Shown in pieces: positions 48,817 through 60,685 of a stretch of 64,000 nt of DNA. The number at the start of each line of letters is the position of its first letter. Position 1 is the first letter of the stretch. The notes under the pieces were generated by a model. The model saw nothing but the letters and a program-made list of their open reading frames with translations. It ran no database searches and was not told the DNA's origin. Source of the DNA: Muscardinus avellanarius (taxonomy: Eukaryota; Chordata; Mammalia; Rodentia; Gliridae); NCBI GenBank assembly GCA_963383645.1, contig OY726573.1, positions 16,257,158 to 16,321,157 of the forward strand. Direction: 5' to 3'. Position numbers and translations under genes: made by a program.

Positions 48817-49088
48817 GGATTGAACCCAGGGGCATTATACCTGAGCTATACCTCAATCCTATTTTATTCTTTATTTGGAAAGAGGGCCTCACTAAGTTGC
48901 AGAGGGCCTCACAAGTTGCTGAGGCTGGCTGTGAACCTACAATCTTCCTGTCTCAGCCTCCCAAGTATAGACCGTGTGCCAACAGGTCTGGCTTTAATTA
49001 ATTACTTTATTTTCTTTGTGTGTGTGTGTGGTACTGGGGATTGAAACTAGGTACATTCTAACTACAAGCTACAACCCCAGCCCTATTT

Positions 49089-49136
<48 letters not shown>

Positions 49137-52100
49137 TCCTGGGGGTGGAACCCAGGGGATTTTCTACCTCCGGGCTATACTCCCAGACCTATTTTATACT
49201 TTATTTGGAAACAGGGTCTCACTAAGTTGCTGAGAGCCTCACTGAGTAGCTGAGGCTGGCTTCAAACCTGTGTGATCCTCCTGTCTCAGCCTCCCAAGCG
49301 CTGGGATTTCAAGCGTGTGCCACTACGCCCAGCTCCAGCCCTATTTTTTATTCTTTATTTTGAAATATGGTCTCACTAAGTTGCAGAGGGCCTCACAAGT
49401 TGCTGAGGCTGGCTGCAAACCTGTGATCCTCCTGTCTCAGGCTCCCGAGTACTAGAATTGCAAGTGTGCACCACCACGCCCTGCTGAAAGTTCTTGTTTG
49501 CTCCTGTTGGTTAAGTCCTTAGGAATTATTGTTCCCTCAGGCTTGACAGTGGTTTTCTCTCTCTCCTGGCTGCCAAACTTGTGCTCTAGCTGCCTCCCAG
49601 AGCAGGCCCTGGTGCAGCCTGGGCCCCTTAGGAGCACCAACCACAGTGCCTGCAGACTCTTGAGCCAAGCACCCATGGTCCTGACACACAGTCAGCTCCA
49701 GAATTGAAGGCAGAAATGTTAAGGAGTGGCCCCAGCTGGGCTGGGGAGCCAGCCCCCTCCTCAGCCCCCAGGCCTCACCAGCAGAAGCAGAGCCACCGTC
49801 ATCAGTATGGCACAGCCACACATGCCCGCCAAGCCCAGGAGATGGAGAGTCCGCCGTCCAGCCCGCTCCACCAAAAACACCTGCAAGGAGAGTCAGGGCT
49901 CGGCAGGGGGCCTTTAGGACACAGAAAGTAGCAGGTTTTCAGTGGGTAGGGACAACCAAGACTGGGACCTCCGGGACACCCAAGGACATGAAGCTGGTGG
50001 TGTGACCCACTCCAAAAGCAAGCAGTTACCGAGACCAAGGTGAAGACAGTGTTGACCACGCCAGCTCCGATGGTGGCATAGGCTGGCTGCCCCACACCTG
50101 CCGACTCAAAGATGCTGGTTGAGTAGTAGAAAACCTAGAGGTGACAGGAAAGGAAAGGTGAGGGCAGGGATGTCCTGTCCTTCGCTCTGGACACACCAGG
50201 CTCGGCTGACCCTGGGAGTCCATGGCGAAGGCTCGCTCCCTTCCCCCCACCCCCGGTGCCTATCCCATGCCCGGCCTGGAGGGTGCTACATACAGCATTG
50301 ATGCCTGAGAGCTGCTGGCTCAGCTGCAGCACAACCGCGATGACCAGGGGCTGCCGGTGGGTGCGGCTGCCCAGGAGCTGGAGCAGGGACAATGGCCGCT
50401 CACGCTCCAGCTTCCGCTTCTCATCCTTCAGCTCAGCCAGCGCGTCAGACACGTCGGCCCAGCCCGTGAAGCGCTTCAGACCTGGGGGTGGGGAGGGTCA
50501 GGAACTAGCAGGACGGGGTGGAGGCCTGGGTCTGGGCTAGATGAGGGGGTGGGCGCTCACTCTTTCTCGCAGGCCCCTCCAGGTTCCGGATGATATAGAG
50601 GTAGCGGGGGCTCTCGGGACAGAAGGGCAGCAGGACCAGCTGCAGGAGGGCGGGGAGTACTGTGAGGCCCAGGAGGAGTGGCCACAGAGTGGCAGTGCCC
50701 AGCATGGACTCCAAGCCTAGCACCTGTGGAGAAGGTTGGGAAGGAAGCAGGTGACTCGTGCCCCTGCCTGGCTCTGGAGGGCCACCCCAGCCCTTGCTCC
50801 CCGCCATCAGGCACCTGGGCGATGAGAATGCCGATAACAATGGCTAGTTGGTTGAGTGTCCCCAAGGCGCCCCGAAGGTGAGTCGGGGCGATCTCCCCCA
50901 CGTACATGGGCACCAGCCCCGACGTTAGTCCTGGGCAGAGGGAAGAAGAGAGGACTGAGGGCAGCTGCCCGCTCCCATCTGGAAGCCCAAGCGAGGGGAA
51001 GAACGGGGCACACGGCAGGGCCCTGGTGCCCACGGGTACCTGAGTAGGCGCCAATGAGGAAGCGACCGAGAATGAGGATCTCATAAGAGGCGGTGGCGTT
51101 GGCCAGGCCCATGAAGGTGCCCCCCAGCACTGCCAGGACATTGTTGGCCAGCATAGCCCTTTTCCTGGAGGGCACAGAGTGGGGCTGTGAGTATCAAAAG
51201 GTGGTACCGAGGCACCTGTGCTCCTGCCCTGCCCTGGCTCCCCTGTCCCATACCTGCCCAGCCACTGAGAGATGATCCCAATGAGAAAGGAGGAAATCAT
51301 GCCGCCCACGGAGAAGATGGCCACGGATAGAGCCCAGAGGGTGGTGAGGGTGCCCGGCGGGATGGAGCTTGGTCCCCCAGGGCCCTGCCTCCCCAGCCAC
51401 GTCTCATTGTAACTCTGTTCAATCACCTGGGGAGACAGGGTAGGAGTGATTCCCTGCAGACCCTCCCCCTTCCACCACCTCAAGCCCCCATGTCCTCCGT
51501 TTGTGGGCACCACCACTCTGCAGCTGCCGGCCCCTCACCTTCTGGGGGGCATTGATGACCCCAATGTTGTAGCCAAACTGCAGGGAGCCAAGCACAGCTG
51601 AGAATACGGCGAGAACCAGGGTGCCCGTCACCCGCTGCTGAGGCGGTTCTCCATCCTAGACAGCAAGCAGCAGAAAGGCCCACATGTGGGTCACATGGAA
51701 CCCTGCTTTCTCTCTGGTCCAGGAGCCTAGCCCGGCTGGAGCCTGAAGGTCCTGGGTCCCATCCAACATGCGGGGCGAGGGAAACTGAGCCATATTAGGA
51801 GTTGCAAGAAGATAATGTAAACAAGGAGCACAAGAACCCACTGGTAACCAAGGCATGGAGGGGAAACCGGATGCTTGAGTCCACCAGGCAGGGCAATGCT
51901 TGAGGACTCAAGTCTCCAAATCCCTCTGTGACCTTGAGACAGGCTCAGATTTGTGTGACCTTGGGCAAGTCACTTCCCCCTTCTGAAACTAGGTTCCCTC
52001 TTCTGTGACGGGGTGACGTGTCCTGTCTTGCTCACCTGTCCCTGTAGTGCTGTGGAAATCCAGTGCTAAGGGGTATGGGTATCCCGGGGTATCCCTCGGG

Positions 52101-52986
52101 GCGCTACTGCATAACTAAGTGCATTATTATCATCAGCCACTGTCCTCTTCCCTCCCCTCTGGGGGTTCTCAGCCAGCTCCAGGAGGCCCCCAACAGGCCC
52201 AAGAAGGGCAATTCCAAAAAGGACATCCAGGTCATTCCTCTGGGGGTGGCCTTCTGTGTCTCCGCCCTGGCCTCCACTCCCCTTCTAAGCTCCGACCCAG
52301 GGCTGGGGGCTGTGCGGGGCTGTGCCCGGGTTCTGCCAGGGAGAGCCATGCCCAGGGGAAGAGGGAGGGATGGTGGCGTGAGGGGCGGTGGCAGTGGTGG
52401 CTGATCTCTGGCGGCACAGACTGTCTCCAAGCGGAAACCTGAGCTGGGGGAGGGGGGGGTGACACTTCTCTCTGCCCCTCCACCCACCGTAGGCCCCAGA
52501 GAAAGTTCAGCGTCCTGGAGGACAGCCAGGCGTGGGGGTGGGGCCCATGAGAGCCTCCGGTCCTCGAAACACTGTCCGGGAGCGGGGGCAGACAGATAGC
52601 TCTAGTGGGCCAGCCCCGTCCGGATCTGCTTTCCCAAGCTGGACCCAGCACGGCTGTCCCCGCAGACGGCGGCCGGCGTAACGTGCCGCAGGGTGGGAAA
52701 GAAGACCGACTCTGAACTCGGTGGAGTACAGTTGCGACCTGGGCCTCCGCTAGGACCCCTAGACGCACGCTGCCTCTTGGCGGGACTGGAAGCCAACAGT
52801 CACGGGTTGTCCAGGCCGGGTATAAATAGCCAGTCCCCCCACCTCCACCCCCGCGCCCGCGCAAGGACCGCCCCCTGGCTGACCCCAGCCGCGACCCCAG
52901 CCCAGGGAAAGCGAGGCCAGCGCCCCCGCCCCGCCCCCCGTGCTGAGCCCTACCTCGGAGCCGATCTGTTGGAAGCCCGACGGCAT
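47477..52986 (-). CDS. SLC2A4: SLC2A4, insulin-responsive glucose transporter GLUT4
   Basis: Facilitative glucose carrier of muscle and fat, held in intracellular vesicles and moved to the plasma membrane by insulin or contraction. Eleven exons on minus: 52986-52954 (coding part), 51655-51539, 51426-51254, 51164-51040, 50930-50815, 50723-50561, 50481-50294, 50134-50030, 49880-49779, 48362-48159 and 47680-47477. They make exactly 509 aa, as in human. The N-terminal sorting signal FQQI is at residues 5-8 and the N-glycosylation site NET at 57. Sugar-transporter motifs [36 protein letters not shown] and PETRG are all present. The C-terminal dileucine SLLEQE and acidic [12 protein letters not shown] are intact. 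All junctions are GT-AG and in frame. Intron 9 is swollen to 1.4 kb by SINEs. It converges with YBX2. Confidence 0.98.
48425..49488 (-). mobile_element. SINE cluster in SLC2A4 intron 9
   Basis: Four or more copies read as B1-dID complements on the plus strand, that is, in the same direction as SLC2A4. They begin with GTACTGGGGATTGAACCC at about 48427, 48795 and 49031, and with a GGTGGAACCCAGGG form at about 49143. (GT)n occurs at 48779-48810 and 49089-49135. About 48600-48710 is unique. Confidence 0.88.
51945..52140 (+). mobile_element. MIR element in SLC2A4 intron 1
   Basis: GTGTGACCTTGGGCAAGTCA at about 51954 followed by CTTCTGAAACTAGGTTCCCT is the conserved MIR core. The 3' part is diverged. 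Confidence 0.8.
52141..52953. other. SLC2A4: SLC2A4 intron 1, GC-rich half
   Basis: Unique, increasingly CpG-rich toward exon 1. A TATAAATA sits on the plus strand at 52821-52828, opposite to the gene. No exon or RNA gene seen. Confidence 0.6.
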
Positions 52987-53560
52987 CTCGTCTTAGAACT
53001 TGAGGTGCAGAAGCGGCGGAGATGAGAAAGGCGACCGGGGGCGCGGGGGGCCCCGGCCTGGGGGGCAGAGGGCGCGGGGGCCGCGGGGATCCTGGAGCCG
53101 GCGTGGACCTGCGGGACCCGCAGCCCCAAGCCAAGGAGCGGGAGAGCAGCGGGGCTCCCGGGGATCTGGCGAAGCCCTGCGGGGGGGAAAAGACGCGAGG
53201 AGCCCCCGCCGCCCGCGCCGCGGCCCCGCCCCCAGGACGCCCATTGGCCGCGGGCCCGCACACCCGGGCCACGCCCCCGCGGAGCGGCTCGGCGGCCGTC
53301 GGCGGGCGGGGCGCGCCCCCTGGGCTCCTGCCAGCCTCGGGGTGGGGGGTGGAGACCTGGCCGCGGGGCCAGCGGCCCTGCCCACCCGCCCGCGGGCTAG
53401 GGCTCCGCCCGCCGCCGGGATCCCGGGCGGCTCCGGCGTCTTCAGAGCCCGCCGTGGGGTCCCAGGCCGCGGGCCGGGCCAGGCGTGCTTGCGGGGGAAG
53501 GGGCGAACCCTAAGGACCACGCGGACGCGGTGGGCGAGGAACAGTGCCCCCGAGTAACCC
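52987..53560 (-). promoter_or_regulatory. SLC2A4: SLC2A4 5'UTR and CpG-rich promoter
   Basis: The leader immediately before the ATG reads CACCTCAAGTTCTAAGACGAG on minus, as in GLUT4 mRNAs I remember. By analogy with a 5'UTR of about 150-180 nt, the start is near 53150. The region is TATA-less with many GGGCGG/CCCGCC (Sp/KLF-type) boxes, for example near 53225-53315. Confidence 0.7.
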
Positions 53561-53567
53561 CGAGCGG

Positions 53568-53577
53568 CTATTTTTAG
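53568..53577 (-). promoter_or_regulatory. SLC2A4: MEF2 site of the GLUT4 promoter
   Basis: CTATTTTTAG on plus, that is CTAAAAATAG in the gene's direction, a perfect MEF2 consensus. It lies about 580 bp before the ATG and roughly 0.4 kb before the estimated cap site, in agreement with the MEF2 element near -465 known to be needed for tissue-specific and insulin-dependent GLUT4 expression. Confidence 0.88.
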
Positions 53578-54305
53578 CTCCCACATTAGGCGCCGCCAAA
53601 TGTCAGGTCCCAGGTGTCCCGGGCTGTCCCGGGCGGGGATGGCAGAAGCTTAAAGGGTCCGCGACAGCTTCTTCCGCGGGGGCAGCCGGGGCCCAGGCAG
53701 CTCCGTTCCTAGTGGGTCCGGTGGTCGTGCTCCGTGGTCCTGTCATTCCGTCATCCCTGCTCCGGACCCGGCCCACCGGGCCGAGCTCTAAGCACAGTCC
53801 CCACGCCGGTTCCTGGAGGTGGCCCAAGGGATAGGTGCTCACGCTGACCACGCCGCCAGCCCCGAGGTCTCCGAGCTGCCACGCATGTGCTGGCCGCGTG
53901 GACCACGCGCTCTCCAGAGCCTGATCTGAGTTTGGATTCCCAGCTCAAGCCCAGCGGAGAGGGCGCGACCTACAGTTAGCGGATCCCGGGAGAGAAGCCG
54001 GACTAGAGGAAGGTAGAGAGAACCGGGCTCCGACAACCCGGCTCAGAAGTGCGAGGCTGCAGCACCACCTGGAGGGACAGCGAGGAGCTGCGGGGCCGCG
54101 CCCCGGTGGCCGCCTACCTTCTCGGCGGGCGTTCGACCTCCCTGGGGCATCAGTTTGACAGAGATGTCCAGCTACCGCCTGGATGTGTGGTTAACATGAT
54201 CTGCAAGTCCAGACCTGTTCCTCCTTCTGAATTCCTTATTCCCAAGAACTAGTCACCGCTCTGATGTATTTCTCCTGTCCTGCACCCCACCCCCAAAATT
54301 GCTAT
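53578..54305. other. Unique upstream region of SLC2A4
   Basis: SINE-free and moderately GC-rich. It may carry further GLUT4 control elements; I cannot assign specific ones. No ORF of coding character. Confidence 0.6.
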
Positions 54306-54533
54306 TTTTTTTTTTTCTACTAGAGATTGAGCCCAGGGGCGTTCTGCCTCTCAGCTACAACCCTGACCTTATTTATTTATTTCAAAATAAAGAATAAAAA
54401 ATAGGGCAGGGGGTGTAGCTCGGAGGTCAAATGCCTCTGGGTTCCATCCCCAACCCCCCCCCACACACACACACAAAGGGCTTGGGGTATAGCTTGGAAG
54501 TAGAACGCCCCTGGGTTCAGTCCCCAGTAAAGT

Positions 54534-54540
54534 GCACGCG

Positions 54541-54588
<48 letters not shown>
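54534..54588. repeat. (CG)n-(CA)n alternating purine-pyrimidine tract
   Basis: About 14 bp of CG alternation merges into about 38 bp of CA. This is Z-DNA-prone composition, at the tail of a dID unit. Confidence 0.95.
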
Positions 54589-54589
<1 letters not shown>

Positions 54590-55010
54590 CTGGGCATGTT
54601 GACTCATGCTTGTAATCCCAGCAATTGGGAGGCTGAGACAGGAGGATCAGACAGCCTCAGCTACTTAGTGAGGTCCTTTGCAAGTCAGTGAGACTCTGTT
54701 TCAAAATAAAGAATAAAAAAATAGGGCTAGGTGCAGATCAGAGATAGAATGCCCCTGGATTCCATCCCAAGTACCAAAAACAAGACAAAACAAAACAAAG
54801 CAAGGTCTTGCTGGGCGCGGTGGCACAGCGAGTACTTGGGAGCCTGAGTGAGACAGGAGGACAGCAAGTAGTGGAACTCTCAGCAACTGAGCGAGACCCT
54901 GTTTCAAAATAAAAACAAAATAGGGCTGGGTGTAGCTTGGAGGTAGAATGCCTCTGGATTCCATCCCCAGGGCAAAAAAAAAGAATGAAAGAATGAAAGA
55001 ACAAACAAAA

Positions 55011-55052
55011 GAAGGAAGGAAGGAAGGAAGGAAGGAAGGAAGGAAGGAAGGA
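55011..55052. repeat. (GGAA)n microsatellite
   Basis: About ten GGAA/AAGG units in the A-rich tail after a dID, passing into GAAA/GAGA. Confidence 0.95.
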
Positions 55053-55711
55053 AAGAAAGAGAGAAAGAAGAAAGAGAGAAAGTAAGTCTTGTTAGATTGC
55101 TGATAGTCTCCCTAAGTTACTGAGGCTGGCTATGAACTTGGGCTCTTGTCTCAGCCTCCCAAGAATGTGCTTGGGCCACTGCGCCTGGCTAACAATGGTG
55201 TTTTTTTGTTTTGTTTTGTTTTGTTGCAAGTCTGGGGATGGCACTCAGGGTCATTCGACCTCCAAGCTACACCCGTTGCCCTATTTTTTATTCTTTATTT
55301 TGAAACAGGGTCTCACTAAGTTGCGGAGGGCCTCACTAAGTAGCTGAGGCTATCTGTGAACCGTGATCCTCCAGTCTCAGCCTCCCCAATGCTGGGATTA
55401 CAAGCCTGCGCCACCACGCCCGGCTGGTTTTTTGTTTTGTGTTGCTGGGGATTGAAACCTGGGGCTTTCGGCTTCTGGGCTACACTCCCAGACCAATATT
55501 ATTATTTTTTAATTTGGAAACAAGGTCTTCCTAAGTTACTGAGAACCTTGCTAAATTGCTGAGGCTGGCCTTGAACTTGTGCTCCTCGTATCTCAGATTC
55601 CCACTACAGGGATTACTTTTTTGTGCCACCATGCCCTGTTAACCGTGAGTGGTGTTTCAACCAACCTCTTCTCTCATTTGTCTGATTTTCTTCACCTGTA
55701 TTCATTCTGCC

Positions 55712-55742
<31 letters not shown>

Positions 55743-56184
55743 GGTGGTACTGGGGATTGAACCCAAAGGCATTCTACCTCTGAGCTACCCCCTCCCAGCC
55801 CTATTTTTTCTTTGTGGTACTGGAGAGTGAACCCAGAGACATTCTACTTCCAAGATATACCCCCAGCCCGATTTTCTTTCTTTCTTTCCTTTTTTTTCTT
55901 CAGTACTGGGGATGGAACCCAAGGTAGCTTGGGGATTCTACCTCCGAGCTATCCCCCTATTCTATTTTTTTATTCTTTTTATTGTTTGAAACAGGGTCTC
56001 ACTGAGCTGCAAAGGGCCTGGCTAAGTAGCTGAGGCTGTCTGCGAACCATGATCCTTTGATCTCTGCCTCCCGAATGCTGGGATTACAAGTGTGCACCAC
56101 CATGCCTGGCCTATTTTTTACTCTTTATTTTGTTTTGTTTTTAAAAAATAGAAACATTCTTTATATTCTTCATCACCATCATCA

Positions 56185-56224
<40 letters not shown>

Positions 56225-56550
56225 TACTATTATTTTGGTGCTACTGGGGTTCCTATAAACCCTTCTACCTCCGGGCTACACTCCCAGACCTATTTTTTTA
56301 TATTTTTATTTGAAAACAGGGTCTCTTAAGCCAAAGAGGCTGGCTTTGATCCTCCTGTCTCCCAAGTGCAGGGAATACAAGCATGCGCCACCACACCCGG
56401 CTTTACTCTTTATTTTGAAACAGGTTCTCACTGAGCTGAAAAAGGCCTCACTAAGTAGTAGCTGAGGCTGTCCGCGTCCGCGAGCCTCCTGTCTCAGCCT
56501 CCCAAATGACGGAATTATAAGCATGCACCACTATGCCCGGCTCTGATTTA

Positions 56551-56574
56551 TTTTCTTCCTTCCTTCCTTCCTTC

Positions 56575-56625
<51 letters not shown>

Positions 56626-56716
56626 TCCTTCCTTCCTCCTTCCTTCCTTCCTTCCTTCCTTCCTTCCTTCCTTCCTTCCTTCCTTCCTGTCTGTCTATCT
56701 ATCTATCTATCTATCT
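56551..56716. repeat. (TTCC)n-(TTTC)n-(TTCC)n-(ATCT)n compound microsatellite
   Basis: About 165 bp of pyrimidine tetranucleotides in four phases, ending in five to six ATCT units and a C10 run. The opposite strand is pure purine over most of it. Confidence 0.97.
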
Positions 56717-57863
56717 TTCTCCCCCCCCCCTCTCTTTTTATACTGGGAATGGAACCCAGGGGCATTCTTCTACCTCCGAGCTACACCCCCAGTCCTATTT
56801 TTTTTTAATTCTTTATTTTGATATAGATTCTCACCGAGTTGCAGAGGGCCTCACTAAGTAGCTGCCATCCGTGACCGCGATCCTCCTGTTTCAGCCTCCT
56901 GAATGCTGGGATTACAAGCATGTGCCACCACACCCAACACTTTTTTATTTTTTATTTCTTATTTTTTTAATTTTTAATTTTTTTTGGCGTGTCTGGGGAT
57001 GGAACCCAGAGGCATTTGACCTCCGAGCTACATGCCCTGCCCTATTTTTTATTCTTTATTTTGAAACAGGGTTTCAGTAAGTTGTGGAGGGCCTCACTAA
57101 GTAGCTGAGGCTGTCCGTGAACCACGATCCTCTGGTCTCAGCCTCTCAAATGCTGGGTTTTATGTTTTAATTTTATTTACTTATATATTTATTTATTTAT
57201 TTTGCAGGTCTGGGGATAGAATCCAGTGGCATTTGACCTCTGAGGTATACCTCTTGTCATACTTTTTATTCTTTATTTTGAAACAGGGTCTCACTAAGTA
57301 GCTGAGGCTGTCTGTGAACCATGATCTGGGAATGTGATACTGGGAATGGAACCCAGAGTCATTCACCTCCAAGATATACCCCAGTCCTATTTTGGTAGGC
57401 CAGTACCATGCTCCGTCTCTGCCTCCCAAATGCTGGGATTACAAGTATGCACCAGCACACCTGGCCTTATTTTTTTTGTTTTGAAATAGGGTCTCACTAA
57501 GTTGCAAAGGCTGGTCTTGAACCTGTGGCCTCCTGTTTCAGCTTCCCAAGTACTTGGATTACAGGTGTGCACCACAGTGCCCAGCCACTTTGTGCCTTTG
57601 CTACACGGATCCCTGAAGTTTTAGGTGTTAGTGGACTCTCATACATCATTTAAAAATAAAAAAAAGAATAGCTGGGCGTGATGGTGCACACTTGTAATCC
57701 CAGCATTTGGGAGGCCGAGACAGGAGGATCATGGTTTGTGGACAGCCTCAGCTACTTAGTGAGGCCCTCCACAACTTAGAGACCCTGTTTTAAAATAAAG
57801 AATAAAAAATAGGGGAGGGGTGTAGCTCGGAAGTCAAATGCCACTGGGTTCCTTCCTCAGACC

Positions 57864-57871
57864 CACAGAAA

Positions 57872-57928
<57 letters not shown>

Positions 57929-57992
57929 AGAAAGAAGAAGAAGAAGGAAGGAAGGAAGGAAGAGGAAGGAAGAAAGAAAGAAAGAAAGAAGA
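57864..57992. repeat. (GAAA)n/(GGAA)n purine tract
   Basis: About 130 bp of GAAA, AAGA and GGAA units with no pyrimidine, following the dID of a plus-strand SINE; a grown poly(A) tail. Confidence 0.96.
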
Positions 57993-58695
57993 GAGAGAAC
58001 AAGCTCCCCTCCCTGAGACTTCTTGGGCTTTCTCCTAGAAAGCCATGTGTTCTCACATATAGTGCATTATCATTATTTCTTTTGCTCTTTATAATTCAAA
58101 GACAGGCTGGGCGTGGTGCCGCACGCACGCTTGTAATCCCCGCACTTGGGTGGCGGAGACAGGAGGGTCGCGCAGGTTCGAAGCCAACCTCAGCTACTTA
58201 ATAAGGCTCTCAGCAACTTAGTGAGATCCAGTTTTCAAATAAAATATAAAAGCCGGGCATGGTGGCACACCTTGTAATCCCCACGTTTGGGAGGCTGAGA
58301 CAGGAGGATCACATGGGTTCGAAGCCAGCCTCAGCTACTTAGTGAGGCTTTCAGCAACTTAGTGAGACCCTGTTTCAAAAAAAAATAAAATAAAATAAAA
58401 ATTAAATAAAGTATAAAATAGGTCTGGGAGTAGAGCCCAGAAGTAGAAAAGGCCCTGGGTTCCACCCCCAGTACCACCAAAAAATTAAAAATTAAAAAAT
58501 AAAAAAGAATAAAAAACGGGGCTGAGGTTGTAGTTCAGAGTTAGAATGCTCCAAGCTGGGCGTGGTGGCACATGCTTGAAATCCCATGTCTTGGGAGGCT
58601 GAGACAGGAGAATCCTGGTTCACCACTAGCCTCAGCTACTTAGTGAGGCCTTATTGAGACTCTGTTTCAAAATAAGAATAAAAAATTGGGCTAGG

Positions 58696-58912
58696 CCGGG
58701 CGTGGTGGCGCACGCTTGTAATCCCAGCATTCGGGAGGCTGAGACAGGAGGAACATGGTTCGCAGACAGCCTCAGCTACTTAGTGAGGCCCTCTGCAACT
58801 CAGTGAGACCCGGTTTTAAAATAAAGAATAAAAAATAGGGCAGGGGCAGTCAAACGCCCCTGGGTTTCATCCCCGGACCTGCAAAAACAAACAAACAAAC
58901 AAACAAACAAAC
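58696..58912 (+). mobile_element. Type-A SINE nested in a dID head
   Basis: AATTGGGCTAGG (58684-58695) and AATCGGGCTAGG (58913-58924) flank it, with one mismatch. The element is complete with an (AAAC)n tail. Confidence 0.75.
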
Positions 58913-59215
58913 AATCGGGCTAGGAAGCCAGGCATGGTGGCACATGCTTGTTATACCAGCATTTGAGAGAATGAGACAGGAGGATCACAGTTTGCAGCCA
59001 GCCTCAGCTACTTAGTGAGGCCCTTTGCAACTCAGTGAGACCCAGTTTCAAAATAAAGAATAAAATATAGGGCTGGGGATGTAGCTTGGAGGTAGAATGC
59101 CCCTGGGTTCCTGGGTTCCATCCCCAGTACCGCAAAAAAAAAAAAAAAAAAAAAAAAAGAAAAGAAAAAAGAAATAGAAAGAAATAGAGTTAGAATGGCC
59201 CTAGGTTCAATCCCC

Positions 59216-59267
<52 letters not shown>

Positions 59268-59410
59268 TAAATAAATACAAAGAAGCTGGGGAGAGCCGGC
59301 GTGGTGGCACACACTCCCAGCATTTTGGAGGCTGAGACTAGAGATCATGGTTTGTGGACAGCCTCAGCTACTTAGTGAGGTACTCTGCAACTTAGTGAGA
59401 CCCTGTTTTA

Positions 59411-59666
59411 TATTTATTTATGTATTTATTTATGTATTTATGTATTTATTTATTTATTTATTTATTTTGGTGGTACTGGGGGTGGAACCCAGAGGCTTTC
59501 TACCTCCCAGCTATACTCCCAGACCTTTTTTTTTTTTTTGAAACAGGGTCTCACTAAGTTGCTGAGAGCCTCACTGAGTAGCTGAGGCTGGCTTCGAACC
59601 CGTGCGATCCTCCTATCTCAGCCTCCCAAGCGCGGGGATTACAAGCATGTGCCACCACGCCTGGCT
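59411..59666 (-). mobile_element. SINE nested at the linker of another SINE
   Basis: GAGACCCTGTTTTA lies at 59397-59410 and 59667-59680, perfect over 14 bp. A minus-strand type-B copy with a (TATT)n tail (59411-59467) sits between the B1 and the linker of a plus-strand host, which resumes AAAATAAAGAATAAAAATAT. Confidence 0.87.
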
Positions 59667-59987
59667 GAGACCCTGTTTTAAAAATAAAGAATAAAAATAT
59701 AGGGCAGGGATGTAGCTTGGAGGTCAAATGCCCCTGGGTTCCATCCCCAGACCTGAAAAAAAAAAAAAAAAGAAAGATGGGGATGATAGTGCACACTTGA
59801 CATCCCAGTACCTTCTCCCAGTACTTGGGAGGCTGAAACAGGAGGATCGAAGGTTCAAGGACATCCTCAGCAAGTAGTGAGACTCTCATCAACCTAGTAA
59901 GATCCTATTTCAAAATAAAAATAAAATAGAGCTGGAAGTGCAGGTAAGAAGTAGAATGTCCCTGGGTTCAATACCCGTACCACTTTT

Positions 59988-60041
59988 GCCCTCAGGACAA
60001 ATCCCCTTCTCCTTAACCAGGAGCACTGGCTGGCATGAGAA
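59988..60041 (+). repeat. Left arm of a ~50-bp inverted repeat
   Basis: Starts CCTCAGGACAAATCCCC and ends CACTGGCTGGCATGAGAA. The same sequence with two internal differences is found on the opposite strand at 61532-61584. No family recognised. The flanks differ, so it is more likely a dispersed repeat than a local inversion. Confidence 0.85.
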
Positions 60042-60354
60042 AAAGGAGAAAGGGAAAAAGAAGGAGAAGGAGGAGGAGGAGGAAACAGAGGTCCAGGGGT
60101 CATCTACCTCTGAGTTATACCCCAGTAGTACTAGGGATGAAACCCAGGGGCTTTCTACCTCTGAGCTATACTCCCAGACCTGTTTTATATTTTATTTGGA
60201 AACAGGGTCTCACTCGGTTGCTGAGAGCCTTACTAAGTAGTTGAGGCTGGCTTTGAACCTGCTATCCTCCTATCTCAGCCTGCCAAGTATTGGGAATACA
60301 AGTGCGCATTACCACACCCGGCTATACACATTTTTATTTTGTTTTTGTCTCTCT

Positions 60355-60406
<52 letters not shown>

Positions 60407-60496
60407 TTGAGTACTAAAGATTTAATCCAGTGACAGTCTACCTCTGGAACTACACCCCAGCCATATCTATATATCTATCTATATCGAGAGAGAGAG

Positions 60497-60562
<66 letters not shown>

Positions 60563-60634
60563 AGATTTTTTTGTAGCACTGGGGATGGAATCCAAAAGCA
60601 TTGTACCTCTGAGCTATACCTTCAGCCCTATATT

Positions 60635-60685
<51 letters not shown>

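Larger units (their letters stand above)
54306..59987. mobile_element. SINE and microsatellite block upstream of SLC2A4
   Basis: More than fifteen B1-dID copies in both directions. Plus copies lie near 54590, 54810, 57670, 58105, 58250, 58555, 58695, 58928 and 59295. Minus copies lie near 55230-55425, 55440-55635, 55750-56110, 56235-56400, 56730-56940, 56985-57155 and 57205-57585. The linkers, free dIDs and pure tracts fill the rest. No gene seen. Confidence 0.88.

Noticed and set aside
53300..53325. Reverse-strand CCCAGGGGGCGCGCC in the SLC2A4 promoter as a CTCF site
   Set aside because: Only about 10 of 13 core positions fit, and it is more simply a GC-box context in a CpG island.
54047..54075. 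CACCACCTGGAGGGACAG as a third CTCF site
   Set aside because: Too many core mismatches compared with 35562 and 20615.
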